Shown here in pieces: positions 1 to 8,791 of a stretch of 64,000 bases of DNA. Below the pieces are notes generated by a model. It was not told the DNA's origin, searched no databases, and saw nothing but the letters and a program-made list of their open reading frames with translations. The position numbers and the translations under genes are program-made. Position 1 is the stretch's first letter; each line of letters begins with the position of its first letter. The stretch is from positions 20,919 through 84,918 of the forward strand of contig JAHLVW010000108.1 of NCBI GenBank assembly GCA_019058275.1, read 5' to 3'. The stretch is from Candidatus Heimdallarchaeota archaeon (GTDB taxonomy: Archaea; Asgardarchaeota; Heimdallarchaeia; JABLTI01).

Positions 1-325
1 CTTTGGCATCTTCTTTTGGAATTAATCCAACCTTTACTCGTTCTTCGAGGTTTTCTATTTCTTCTAAAATTTCTTCCATTTCTTTATCAATAATAATCAA
101 TCGTCCTTTTATTGCAAGGGAATGAACAACATTAGAATCCATTGGTTCGACTTCATGAGATTTTGATTCAACTACTTCAGTACCAAATGAAGATGAATAA
201 ATATCAGATGATGATTTATCTTTTTTCTTAAACATATTTTTTGGTAATCTTGCACCGCAAGATTTGCAAAATTTGAAATTCTGCAATACAGGTTTACCAC
301 AAACAGGGCATCTATAATCTACCAT
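1..325 (-). CDS. Zinc-ribbon protein, C-terminus beyond window
   Basis: The gene runs off the left edge; 108 codons are visible from an ATG at 325. The N-terminus holds a short zinc ribbon with two CxxC pairs (CPVC and CKSC, residues 6-23). A Lys/Ser-rich linker follows, then a Glu-rich, probably coiled-coil stretch. This zinc_ribbon_2 layout is common in archaeal proteins of unknown role. No catalytic motif is seen. It is divergent from the L10e gene to its right. Confidence 0.7.
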   Translation of the reverse strand, partial: MVDYRCPVCGKPVLQNFKFCKSCGARLPKNMFKKKDKSSSDIYSSSFGTEVVESKSHEVEPMDSNVVHSLAIKGRLIIIDKEMEEILEEIENLEERVKVGLIPKEDAK

Positions 326-579
326 AATTTATTACCTTCTACAAATTTATCTTATAGATTCTTTTGCTGTTTAACTAAAAAAAGAATTCTGTTCGGAACT
401 TTAGTTATTTTATACTAATGGCGCAAAGAAAAGCAATTTTTTACAAAGATTTTAATTATTATGCTGATTTAGTTGATTAAGTTAGCTTGTTAAGATGTAG
501 CTTTTTTCCTTGAAATACTTGAAAAATGACAAGATTTAAATGAGAAAAGGTTACGTCGAATACTAGTGAGTTGATAAAC

Positions 580-1122
580 ATGGCTAGACGCCCTGCACGT
601 TGTTATACTAAAATTGCTGGACCCCCTTATACTCGTAAGAAGTATATCCGAAGCATTCCCGGGTCAAAAATTACTAGCTTTGAAGCTGGTAATAGAAATA
701 CCAAATTCCCAGTTTCTGTATCATTGTACTCTAAAGAAGCTTGTCAAATTAGACATGTAGCATTAGATGCAGTTAGGATGATGAGTAATAGACATATGCA
801 GCGAAAAGTAGGTGCTGAACATTATCATTTTATCATTAGAATCTATCCTCATCACATTTTAAGAGAAAACAAGATGATGGCTTTTGCAGGTGCAGATCGT
901 TTGCAAGATGGTATGCGTCGAGCTTTTGGTAAACCAATGGATATCTGTGCTCGAGTAAAAGCTAATCAACCACTTGTAACCATACATACTCATCCCCAAC
1001 ATGTAGACAAGGCCAAACGTGCTTTGAAAATTGGTGGAGATAAACTACCAACTCCTTATCGAGTTCAAATTGATGTTGGTGAAAAACTCTATAATGAGCA
1101 TCAAATGAAGGTAGAGAAGTAA
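580..1122 (+). CDS. rpl10e: 50S ribosomal protein L10e (uL16 family)
   Basis: This is a 180-residue large-subunit protein that sits near the A site and the peptidyl-transferase region. The archaeal start (MARRPARCY) and the central segment around RMMSNRHMQRKVG match the L10e/uL16 family, and the length is normal. An in-frame TTG lies three codons upstream, but the ATG at 580 gives the family-standard N-terminus and has GTGAG about nine bases before it. The gene is probably monocistronic; the next gene starts 150 bases later. Confidence 0.97.
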   Translation: MARRPARCYTKIAGPPYTRKKYIRSIPGSKITSFEAGNRNTKFPVSVSLYSKEACQIRHVALDAVRMMSNRHMQRKVGAEHYHFIIRIYPHHILRENKMMAFAGADRLQDGMRRAFGKPMDICARVKANQPLVTIHTHPQHVDKAKRALKIGGDKLPTPYRVQIDVGEKLYNEHQMKVEK

Positions 1123-1275
1123 TAAACTTACTTTCTTCTTCACTTCTTTCTATTTCTTATTGATATTATCTGTATATGTCCTTACATAATCCCAATTTAA
1201 ATTTTATAGATTGTACATTAATTCCTTGAGGATGAGGAATCAATTCTAAAATAGTAATCCGTCAGGAGAAAATAA

Positions 1276-1689
1276 ATGGATTTCACATGTGCAAAATGCA
1301 ATACAAAACAAGAGAAAAGTCCAACACTATTGTCAACTGGTTGTCCAAAATGTGGTTCTCGAGTATTTAAAATAACTACTCTACGTACTAAAGCAGCTTT
1401 AGATGTGTTAAGGACAATTCCAAGAGTGGAAACTGAAAACTTAGATGAGCTTATGACGACAAGATACAGAGTTTTTCCTAAAGTTATTGAACAGAAATCA
1501 GACAGCGAAAGAAAACGGGATCTTGATGAAGATAGTATTCCAACTATAAAATTGAAGGAAAAAGGGGTCTATGAAGTAAATATAGAAGGACTCTTTAGGG
1601 ATAAAAAATCAGATCCAATCATACTAAGTGGTAAAACAGGCATTTACAAAGTTGAAATGATGCTTCCGGAAAAGAAAGAACAGAAGTAG
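1276..1689 (+). CDS. Small zinc-ribbon protein, OapC/ArvC-like (DUF2072-type)
   Basis: A 137-residue protein. Its N-terminal zinc ribbon (CAKC at residues 5-8, CPKC at 23-26) is followed by a polar linker and a C-terminal beta-rich domain with the pattern G-V-Y-E-V-N-I and G-K-T-G-I-Y. That architecture matches the archaeal OapC/ArvC zinc-ribbon family, whose biochemical role is not settled. GGAG lies in front of the ATG (GTCAGGAGAAAATAA). Family assignment is from memory of the pattern. Confidence 0.65.
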   Translation: MDFTCAKCNTKQEKSPTLLSTGCPKCGSRVFKITTLRTKAALDVLRTIPRVETENLDELMTTRYRVFPKVIEQKSDSERKRDLDEDSIPTIKLKEKGVYEVNIEGLFRDKKSDPIILSGKTGIYKVEMMLPEKKEQK

Positions 1690-1710
1690 TTGTAAAACTA
1701 CTTTTTATTG

Positions 1711-2151
1711 TTAATTTTTAGGTGCTAATAAATATAAAGCAGTTTCTTCATCTTTTGTTCTAAAGACACCAGGACGTGTCTCAACCAAATAGATTTCAGC
1801 TGTAACTGAAACTATTCCTTCGATTAGATGACCGCCAAGACATTTTCCATCCTTTTCACCTAGAACAATATGAATATGTGCTACTGGTTCTTGAGTAGCT
1901 TTGTTTTTAGCAATATTCCCCATACAGGATAAAAGTTCAACCTCTTTAAATGGCATATGTAGGTATTTTTTCTCCTTGATATCAAAATAGCCAATTTTTC
2001 CTTTCTTTAATGCACCTATACCTGTAAGGTACCCAGCTATAATTTTGTTTTCCTTCACATATTGAATTATTGCTTGGAGTAAATCTTCACCCTTCTCTAA
2101 TCTAATTAAATGAACTTTTTGTTGATCCATTTTCATTGATTTCATTTTCAT
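1711..2151 (-). CDS. PPC/DUF296 domain protein
   Basis: About 145 residues. The whole protein is a single PPC (plants and prokaryotes conserved, DUF296) domain: an N-terminal strand ending in R-L-E-K-G-E-D, the G-Y-L-T-G-I-G-A turn, and the metal/ligand site H-I-H with G-G-H-L near residues 100-120. Plant homologues fuse this domain to AT-hooks; stand-alone archaeal copies are of uncertain function. Several ATGs lie close together (2190, 2151, 2145, 2136). GGATG just upstream favours 2151 or 2145. It follows the coiled-coil gene closely and may share its transcript. Confidence 0.75.
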   Translation of the reverse strand: MKMKSMKMDQQKVHLIRLEKGEDLLQAIIQYVKENKIIAGYLTGIGALKKGKIGYFDIKEKKYLHMPFKEVELLSCMGNIAKNKATQEPVAHIHIVLGEKDGKCLGGHLIEGIVSVTAEIYLVETRPGVFRTKDEETALYLLAPKN

Positions 2152-2196
2152 CCATCCTGTAAACACAATAGCTTGAGATAAAATAAACATAGGATT

Positions 2197-3396
2197 TTAG
2201 GAAGTTAATTGCTTTCTTAGATTATCAATATGCTCTCTAACTAACGATAATTCTTTGTTTATTTGTTGAATTGTTTCATCGAATTCTTGCTTACTTTTCA
2301 ATCCTTCTTGGAAATCAGTTTCATTTTTCTCAATGCCCTTTTCTAATCGGTATTTTTCTGCTTCCAAGGTTAAAAGTTGCATATAAGGATCAGCTGCTGG
2401 TGTTGTACTTTCCACGGTTTCTTTTTCTTTAAGTACCTCGGAGGGTTTCACCCAAGTATCACCTGTATCCTCGCTAGGAGCTAAAGGCTCTTCAATGATA
2501 GGTTGTTGCACTTCCCTAAGATCAGCTTGTGATGGAACAAGTTCACTAGTGTTCGTAGTTTCTTCAGAAATTTCTTCTACGATTGGCGCAGTAACAGTTT
2601 TACTCTCCATTTGTTCCTTAAAATCCATCATCTGTCTTTCTGTTTCATGCTCAGCTTCTGCTATAATTTCTTTCATCTGACTCAAAACAATAGATGGTTC
2701 TGATTCAGGTTGTTTTGATTCTGCTAGTTTTTTTAGAGTTTCTGGAGCAATAAGCTCAGGTTCCGTAGGTTCTTCAACCAGAGTTTCCTCTACAGAAGGA
2801 GATATAACTGGTTCGCTCACTTCGTCAGGTTCAATTGGTAATAAAAGTGGAGGTTCGGATGAAAATTCTTCAATAGGTGCTTGCACTTCATTAGAAACAG
2901 GTGGTTCAGTTTCTTGTTGTGGTTGTTCAGTTACGCTTGCTTCAATCATTGGTGCTCTTTCATCAACATGAGAGTCACCTGGTTTCTTTACTAAACTACT
3001 CAAAAGAGAACGTAAATCATTAATTTCTGATTTCATTATATCTAATTCTTTCTTTAATCGTTTCGCTTCTGATGATGATTCTTGCTCTTGGCTGAAAACA
3101 ACAGTTTTTGCGTTAACAATAACACTATAAACTAAATCGACTAATTTTTTCTGATATCTAAACCATTGTCCATATGGATCCCAGTTTAGAAGGGCTTCTC
3201 GAACGCTTTCAAGAAGAGTTACAAATTCCTTATTGTATTCTTTTTCAGCGACAATAGATGCTTCAATGTTAGATAATACGTCTATTAACTCAACTCTCAA
3301 TTCTGCTTCTTGTTGAGGGGTTGTTTCACCTTTAATTAGGACAGAATAGAGCTGTTCTATTTTTCCTACATTCACTGTGAATATATCTTCTGACAC
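2197..3396 (-). CDS. Acidic coiled-coil protein of unknown function
   Basis: About 399 residues. An N-terminal helical part (to about residue 110) with the pattern W-D-P-Y-G-Q-W is followed by a short coiled coil, a long Pro/Glu/Ser/Thr-rich disordered middle (about 140-320), and a second C-terminal coiled coil. No enzyme motif is seen. The open frame reaches a TTG at 3444, but GTG at 3396 has GGAG six bases before it and is preferred. The layout suggests a scaffold or adaptor. It sits at the left edge of the RAMP island. Confidence 0.6.
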   Translation of the reverse strand: MSEDIFTVNVGKIEQLYSVLIKGETTPQQEAELRVELIDVLSNIEASIVAEKEYNKEFVTLLESVREALLNWDPYGQWFRYQKKLVDLVYSVIVNAKTVVFSQEQESSSEAKRLKKELDIMKSEINDLRSLLSSLVKKPGDSHVDERAPMIEASVTEQPQQETEPPVSNEVQAPIEEFSSEPPLLLPIEPDEVSEPVISPSVEETLVEEPTEPELIAPETLKKLAESKQPESEPSIVLSQMKEIIAEAEHETERQMMDFKEQMESKTVTAPIVEEISEETTNTSELVPSQADLREVQQPIIEEPLAPSEDTGDTWVKPSEVLKEKETVESTTPAADPYMQLLTLEAEKYRLEKGIEKNETDFQEGLKSKQEFDETIQQINKELSLVREHIDNLRKQLTS

Positions 3397-3503
3397 TTTT
3401 ATCTCCAACCAACTTAGTATTGGTTTTTCCCGCCTATGTTCCAAGCCTTCTTGGTCTTCGAGTTGGATGTACTCTGCAAGTCAGCATTGCTCATGGTCGG
3501 AAA

Positions 3504-4487
3504 TTAATGCATCTCAGCATCTTTAGCTCTGACAAGACGATTATTAAACTTATCTTTTTCAGTAACCGATGATGAGACTTTAACTTTTTTAGCTATTTTT
3601 ATCTTTCCATTTCTTATAACTAATGTTTTTTTATAATAATCATTTATCGCCAAGTTCACCATTAATAAAAGATGATTTCTTAGACTGTTTCTTCCGTATT
3701 CCATTGACTCTACAATTCTATTTAGTTCTTCGCATTGATAGATGTAGTTGTATAATTTGTAAGCTGAGTTCTGTTTTTCTTCTAATTCCTTAACCAGTTT
3801 CTTGAAGTCTATTTTTCCATTATTATAGTCATATCTTGATTCAATTTTGTATGGGGTTCTTCTGCTGATAAACGCAGCTAAACCATCATAATATTTTACA
3901 ATAATGGATAAGACATTTCCAGAGATGATTTCATCGTGATGAGAAATACATACTTCTCTAACTTCTCTATCAGTAATCGTAATTTGTTCATAGATTTTAC
4001 TTTGATGGGTTTTAGTATGGACAAAGTGGTGTAGCATGAGAGCAATGAGTAATCGTTGTAATGCTTTAGGGTAATTAATCCCTAATCCTTTTCTGATTTT
4101 TAATTTCTTCTCTTTAGGATTTGGTTTTGGTTTATAGTCAGCAACATCACAACTCAACCATTTTACTTTACCGTACCCTTCTGCTCTCTTGCTTCCTAAG
4201 AATCGTCTACTCAAGAAATATCCTATCTTCTCTCTTGCTTGTTTCATGGAAGAATCCACACAGGTAATTTCAAGGTACCCTTGATAACCTCGTAAAATTG
4301 TTGGTGGTCGTCGTTCTCCCTTGACGACTTTTCCTATAGGTGTGAATGTAGGATAACTATTGGTTTTTGGATCAGCAACTACCTTAATCCAACAACCATG
4401 CTTCTTGATGAATGGTTTGTGAAGTACGATTGGTGTCTCTAATCATCCAATGAGAGTGGCTATTTTTCTCAGTTGTATTTCTGCCAT
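3504..4487 (-). pseudogene. RAMP-superfamily (Cas7-like) protein 2, in-frame TGA at codon 15
   Basis: The frame starts at ATG 4487, which overlaps the end of RAMP 1 by 19 bases and has GGAGAG nine bases upstream. Codon 15 is TGA (4443-4445), and the frame then stays open to 3504, about 327 codons in all. A glycine-rich loop of RAMP type (G-S-K-R-A-E-G-Y-G-K-V) lies near residue 90. The remainder is basic and largely helical. If translation began after the stop, the first usual start is GTG 4259, which would remove about 76 residues. TGA could come from TGG or CGA by one transition. Assignment to the RAMP fold rests on the loop and on the neighbour. Confidence 0.5.
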
Positions 4488-5398
4488 GCGTCTAAACTCT
4501 CCTGTAATTTATGGTTTTGATTCTCTGTTGTTTCTCTCTCAACAATTTCTATACTTCCATTATTTTCTTGTCCGAAGATTCTCTCAAAAGATACTTTTTC
4601 AAGTGTCATTTCTTTGACCTCGAGACGTCCATATCCACTATTACCTCCTCGCCCAAGTTGAGTTATTCCAAGAATACCTTCTATAAGTAATCCCAATAGC
4701 CATTGAGGAATCACTTTTGAGAATTCCACATAAAAACAAAATTCACCACTGAAATATTGCTCTGAGAAATCTTGCAGAGACTTTTTATCCCTTCGCGAAG
4801 CATGACGAAACTCATTGGAAACATAAACAAAGGAAAGTCCTTTTTGTTCTGTGATTTTGTCTAATGACTTATCAGATTGTATGATATTATCACTCCAAAC
4901 TCTAATTGAAGATTCTTCTCCAAGCATACCAAATAGTTGTCTGATAGCACAAGGATTATCACCACATTTCCCCATTAAGTGCTCACCTAAAAGTAAAGTA
5001 GATTCATTGTTTCCTTGAAATTTTTCTTTAATTGTAGGAGAACAATATTCAATTTCCTTACTGTAAAGAATATTCATAATACTATGTCTAATTGCACCTC
5101 TAATCCCTTTCACTACTCGAGAGATGCCTCGTTCTTCTTTTAGTATAGAAATTGAAATTTTAGCTTCAGGTTTCTTTTCTTTTGCTTTTATTCGAAGAGT
5201 ATTGAAATCATCAAGTATCAAATCTTTGTTCAACTGAAGAAACTCTTCTAATTCAGAAACAACAACATTTGTTTTTCCTTGATACTGATAAGGAATCTCC
5301 CCACCTCTCATTAGAAATGAACTTGAACCACTGCTGCTGTTAAGTGGTTTCGCCTACCAAGCATGAACTTTAACTGTTATACGATTGAATTTTTTCAT
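4469..5398 (-). pseudogene. RAMP-superfamily (Cas7/Csm3-like) protein 1, in-frame TAG at codon 15
   Basis: The open frame from ATG 5311 gives 280 residues. The same frame extends upstream to ATG 5398, which is preceded by AAGG and a TATA box, and is broken only by TAG at 5354-5356. RAMP features are K-G-I-R-G-A-I-R-H (as in the Csm3/Cmr K-G-x-x-R segment), C-A-I-R-Q-L-F-G, and a C-terminal glycine-rich loop (G-R-G-G-N-S-G-Y-G-R). These are typical of crRNA-binding Cas7-group proteins. No Cas10, Cas6, Cas1 or CRISPR array is nearby. The 14 residues before the TAG look native, so the stop is more likely a mutation than a leader. Confidence 0.6.
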
Positions 5399-5445
5399 GG
5401 TTATTGACCTTATTGTTTTCATTATTATTTACATGGGGCTGATTA

Positions 5446-5453
5446 TTTATAAA
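5446..5453. promoter_or_regulatory. Palindromic TATA box between RAMP operon and AbrB gene
   Basis: TTTATAAA lies 48-55 bases upstream of the RAMP 1 ATG (5398) and about 50 bases upstream of the AbrB GTG (5504). The sequence is its own reverse complement, so a single archaeal TATA element could serve both divergent units. Direction of use is inference. Confidence 0.45.
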
Positions 5454-5503
5454 CCTTATGGTTATCGGCAGATTAATATAATTATTTAACTATTGATTAC
5501 ACG

Positions 5504-5680
5504 GTGGATAAAAAAGTGTCCGAACTGTCAGTGAAAAAGAAACTTTCATACAACAGTGGAGTGTATAGAGTTCCAGTTCCTAAAATCTTCATAGATAATA
5601 TGGGACTAAAAAAAGGTGATGAGGTAATCGTCATCTATAAGGACGAAAACACTCTACTAATAACGAAAGTCAAGGAATGA
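5504..5680 (+). CDS. AbrB/MazE/SpoVT-type DNA-binding protein
   Basis: A 58-residue protein starting at GTG 5504; GTG 5516 is an alternative. The swapped-hairpin AbrB signature is clear: a basic strand, Y-R-V-P-V-P-K, then G-L-K-K-G-D-E-V-I-V. Such proteins act as dimeric DNA-binding regulators or antitoxins. No toxin-like partner directly follows. It is divergent from the RAMP genes and first in a run of small genes, so it may regulate either unit. Confidence 0.8.
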   Translation: MDKKVSELSVKKKLSYNSGVYRVPVPKIFIDNMGLKKGDEVIVIYKDENTLLITKVKE

Positions 5681-5739
5681 GACTGATTCATGGACACCTA
5701 TCCACCGCTATAACCGCTCCGTGAAGGAGGAAATAGAAA

Positions 5740-5895
5740 ATGAATAGATATCAGTCATTCAGTCTCTTGAGTAAAGAAAACTCTCGAGAGGATTATAAAA
5801 TTATTCCTCAGCTAAAAGAGGAAGTAGAATTTGCAGCCGACAGACCAGCTAAGAGGGTGGTCTGGTGGGCTTGTTTGAGGGAGGGATACGGTTGA
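5740..5895 (+). CDS. Small protein of unknown function (51 aa)
   Basis: ATG 5740 has a strong AAGGAGG nine bases upstream. The product is polar with a Trp-Trp pair near the C-terminus (R-V-V-W-W-A-C-L-R). It overlaps the next ORF by four bases, which supports translational coupling. No family is recognised. The region is richer in G+C than the neighbouring core genes, suggesting transfer. Confidence 0.45.
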   Translation: MNRYQSFSLLSKENSREDYKIIPQLKEEVEFAADRPAKRVVWWACLREGYG

Positions 5896-6038
5896 AGAAT
5901 TTTTTTAACCAAACGACCATCTACCTGCCTGAGCAAGACCTAACAATAACACTCAAGGTTCTGAAGAAAAGTAGGAAGCTTAGAGTGAGAATCAAGAACG
6001 GCGAAGCGACCAATCAATTCGTTTTAGATCATTGCTGA
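5892..6038 (+). CDS. Small basic protein of unknown function (48 aa)
   Basis: It starts at TTG 5892 inside the stop of the previous gene (TTGA overlap), with GAGGGAGG just upstream. The product is basic and beta-rich (T-I-Y-L-P-E-Q then L-T-I-T-L-K-V-L-K-K). The opening resembles the start of the product at 6468 (A-T-I-T-Y). No family is recognised. Confidence 0.4.
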   Translation: MKNFFNQTTIYLPEQDLTITLKVLKKSRKLRVRIKNGEATNQFVLDHC

Positions 6039-6114
6039 ACTATGGAAGTCGCTGGGGCGTTTGTTACTAAAATCTCAGAACTTGACCTTTTGAATAGAGA
6101 GAGGGGGAATTGAT

Positions 6115-6471
6115 GTGAGTCTACGATACAATGACCTAAATGAGCCTCATGATGAGGATATTGATTACAGAATGTGCATAGCCCCAGAGAACTTGTTCTA
6201 TACTGTTTGCTGGTTGGATACACCAAACTGGTCAATACATCCTTTTTTCAGTCAGCTCCAAAGACTGGCTGTCAGCGGGAGAAGTCAAGATGGTTACTAT
6301 CGCATAACTATTAATCGTGATGATTTTGATAGTGCAATCAGCAACTACTTTGCCAGAGAACTACGACGATTCGAACAGCAAATGGCAAAACAAGGGAAGA
6401 ACGCTCGAGAGGAATTAGTGGCAGAATTCGATAAGCTCTTCGATAAGGCAGTTAAGGAGGAAGAGGAGTGA
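6115..6471 (+). CDS. Small acidic/helical protein of unknown function (118 aa)
   Basis: It starts at GTG 6115 after a G-rich ribosome-binding stretch (GAGAGGGGG). The first half is beta-rich with several Trp residues (C-W-L-D-T-P-N-W); the second half is a charged helix ending in E-E-E-E. It overlaps the next gene by four bases (GTGA). No homologue is recognised; size, composition and tight packing resemble virus or plasmid genes. Confidence 0.5.
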   Translation: MSLRYNDLNEPHDEDIDYRMCIAPENLFYTVCWLDTPNWSIHPFFSQLQRLAVSGRSQDGYYRITINRDDFDSAISNYFARELRRFEQQMAKQGKNAREELVAEFDKLFDKAVKEEEE

Positions 6472-6869
6472 AGTATGCAACAATAACTTACACCCAAGAA
6501 AAACAATAAGTAACAATTACCTTTGGTCAGAACCTTGAACCATTCCTTGTGCTATTCCTTGATAGTAAGTACCTGATTGATAATTGTAAGAGCCAGAAAG
6601 AAGAGACCATCATCGTTAGCGAAGAGGTGTTCGAGGACTACCTCTTCTTTCATCGGACAGTGCCACTACTACTAACACCAAAACTTGAAGAAATGCTTCC
6701 AAGAGTAGAGTTTGCCCTTCATCGAGCATTAGAAGTCTTGTCAACAGCATTAGCAGAGGAATGTGAACGAGTAGAGCAATTACCACCTGAAGAAGCAGAG
6801 AAAACTTACAATCAACTAACGGAGAAAGCTCAGCAACTACTTGCGAACCTCTCTACAGGAACGAGTTAG
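6468..6869 (+). pseudogene. Small acidic protein gene with in-frame TAA at codon 14
   Basis: GTG 6468 overlaps the previous stop and has AAGGAGG eight bases upstream, the best initiation signal here. The frame reads 13 codons, meets TAA at 6507-6509, then stays open to 6869. The part after the stop alone would need a second start at GTG 6549. The product is beta-rich first (V-T-I-T-F-G-Q), then helical and acidic. A plus/minus frame change near 6855 would add about 33 more residues up to 6964, so the 3' end may also be damaged. Function unknown. Confidence 0.45.
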
Positions 6870-6970
6870 CAAAGTTGGCAGCACTTGATGCTTCAAAGTA
6901 TGAACGAGAGCAGGAAGAGGGAGGATTCTACCAAGAGGATTATCCAGAATTTGAGGGAGGATGAGCAAGC

Positions 6971-7240
6971 ATGACAGAAGATGAATATTCTTATGTGATC
7001 GAAAAGTGGTTTGTAGACGACCAACAAGAATGGTATCTCGGAGAGTCTAATGGTTGGTTTGCACCACTCTTTGATGGATGGTACCCATTGCGTTGTGAAA
7101 AAGGAGAAGACCTAGACTACCAAGATTTTGTTCTTGAGCTACCAATCACTGTTTTTTACCTGCAAGAGATGGTCGAGGTAGGAGACTTCTACTCAAGAGT
7201 CATAGTTGAAGTAATGATAGAGGAGGAAGAGGTACAATGA
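6971..7240 (+). CDS. Small acidic Trp-rich protein of unknown function (89 aa)
   Basis: It starts at ATG 6971 behind GAGGGAGG. The product has many Trp, Tyr, Asp and Glu residues (W-F-V-D-D-Q-Q-E-W-Y) and probably folds as a small beta domain. It overlaps the following membrane-protein gene by four bases (ATGA), so the two are likely co-translated. No family is recognised. Confidence 0.5.
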   Translation: MTEDEYSYVIEKWFVDDQQEWYLGESNGWFAPLFDGWYPLRCEKGEDLDYQDFVLELPITVFYLQEMVEVGDFYSRVIVEVMIEEEEVQ

Positions 7241-7410
7241 CAACTGGATTCATCTTACAATTGGGTTTAAGTTGGCAATCTTATGCTATCATCTTCCTCA
7301 TCGTTTTTTGGACGGGATTACTAATAGTAACTATTACTCTCCTCTATAACCATATACTCAAGGAACGATTTCAAAGAAAAAAGACAAAAAAAGAGAAGAA
7401 AAGACTCTAA
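7237..7410 (+). CDS. Single-pass membrane protein (57 aa)
   Basis: It starts at ATG 7237 in an ATGA overlap with the previous stop. One hydrophobic helix covers about residues 14-40, followed by a Lys/Arg-rich tail, which predicts the tail on the cytoplasmic side. It closes the run of small overlapping genes. Function unknown. Confidence 0.5.
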   Translation: MTTGFILQLGLSWQSYAIIFLIVFWTGLLIVTITLLYNHILKERFQRKKTKKEKKRL

Positions 7411-7614
7411 AAAGAAGTGTGCAAGTAAATAAGAAAAAGAAAAAAGACGAAAAAAAGAACATGCAAACAAAAAAGAACAAAAAAAGTAATTATTCACCTA
7501 TTTTTATAACAATTCTTCAAATAATATGAGTAATATTCGGTTATTTCTAACTTGTCATTGAGGTATTTTAATCTTTTATTATAGTTTAGAAATGAAAAAA
7601 AGGAATAAAAATGA
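7411..7614. other. Gene-free A-rich stretch at the right edge of the small-gene island
   Basis: Long A-rich runs with no convincing ORF, repeat or tRNA. It lies between the small-gene operon and the convergent glycosidase-like gene. Confidence 0.4.
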
Positions 7615-8619
7615 TTAAGATAAGCCAAGATGTATTTCTCTTCGTTTCTGGTAATCACTTGGGAAGTGATTTTGAATAAAAATACTTTTGATAGTTATTT
7701 CCTTTTTTAGAGCATCAATGATATTGAGAACGTTTTCATTTTCAGCGCCCCAGATGAATAGATTAACTCCAGTTTGTGCTCGATCTTGAAATTCCTTTAC
7801 GAAATTTAGATTTTTTAATAGGGGTTGATATTCAGGGTCGTCAACTGCAGAAGGATAAGCAGTCCAAGCAGATAAATGAATAGTTGGTGTTCCATACTTA
7901 CCAATTACATCAATATCTTGACCAAATTGAATTAGAGCTCCTCTTCTGCCATCTAATGTGGGGTCAATATCTATAGTGAAATTAGCATCTAATCCACCTT
8001 TAGCAATTAATGATTCAGATATCTTTGCCAAAATAGCCTCTAAAGCATCTTTACGCCATTGCAACCAATGACCCAATAATTGATTGTCTTGTTGAATGTC
8101 ACTTAAAGAGAATATACGTTCTATACCATATCTTTCTGAAAATCTTCTACAACAATTCTCACAAAAACTATATTCTTCGTGTGGAAAACGAATATTATCA
8201 TAGACGATTCCTTGTACAGGAAATCCAATAATTTCAGTCGTTATTGATTTTAGGTAATTTACATAGGAGGTTTTGAAAGGGTCAACAAAATTAACATTGG
8301 GGTTTCCTCCATCTTTAATGGCTGAATAGCCAAGATTTTTTGCTAGAAAAGAATCTGCTAAACCATTGATAAATCCATAAACTTTGATTCCTATAGAATC
8401 CGCTATAGTAGAAAATGTTGAGAAGAATTCGTTGGTTTCACGATCAGTTGGGGCTGTAGCACTTCGATAATGTACAAACCCTGAAGTAGATTTACCAACA
8501 ACTGCAACTTCGCTCAAAAAACCACCATTTTCTGCTAAAAATTCATCTGGGCTTTGTTTAAGAAAAGCTGGTTCTATTACAGGAATTAAATTGTGACTTG
8601 AAATCGTTCGGATATCCAT
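7615..8619 (-). CDS. Putative glycosidase-like TIM-barrel protein
   Basis: About 334 residues. The sequence resembles hypothetical glycosyl hydrolase families of the DUF4015/GHL6 type: a beta-alpha barrel with the segment G-I-V-Y-D-N-I-R-F-P, then a C-x-x-C motif (F-C-E-N-C-C) and F-S-E-R-Y-G, and a later D-I-D-P. Asp in V-Y-D-N is a plausible catalytic acid. No signal peptide is present, so it probably acts in the cytoplasm. ATG 8619 is chosen; GTG 8634 is possible. No carbohydrate genes adjoin it, so the substrate is unknown. Confidence 0.5.
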   Translation of the reverse strand: MDIRTISSHNLIPVIEPAFLKQSPDEFLAENGGFLSEVAVVGKSTSGFVHYRSATAPTDRETNEFFSTFSTIADSIGIKVYGFINGLADSFLAKNLGYSAIKDGGNPNVNFVDPFKTSYVNYLKSITTEIIGFPVQGIVYDNIRFPHEEYSFCENCCRRFSERYGIERIFSLSDIQQDNQLLGHWLQWRKDALEAILAKISESLIAKGGLDANFTIDIDPTLDGRRGALIQFGQDIDVIGKYGTPTIHLSAWTAYPSAVDDPEYQPLLKNLNFVKEFQDRAQTGVNLFIWGAENENVLNIIDALKKEITIKSIFIQNHFPSDYQKRREIHLGLS

Positions 8620-8791
8620 TTGGTTTTCCCACACATAAATAAGATTATGCTAAACAAAAAAAGGTTTTTATGGAATTTAATCTTTTTCTTCTGAGCTTTT
8701 TGGTTATTTTAGAATAAAAAGTAACAAATATTTTGAATTTTAAAGAAATGTAAAGAAATCAAGGATTACTTCCTTGATTCATTCATGTAAC

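Noticed and set aside
3414..3494. 26-codon ORF on the minus strand after RAMP 2
   Set aside because: Short, overlaps the coiled-coil gene leader in another frame, and shows no family pattern.
4443..4445. TGA in RAMP 2 as a selenocysteine codon
   Set aside because: No Cys/Sec-type redox context surrounds it, no SECIS-like hairpin was recognised nearby, and the neighbouring gene has a TAG at the same codon number.
3504..5450. CRISPR array near the RAMP genes
   Set aside because: No regularly spaced repeats are visible here or elsewhere in the window.
6042..6113. 23-codon ORF between two small genes
   Set aside because: It has a start and stop in a good position but is too short to support; it may be only the spacer before 6115.
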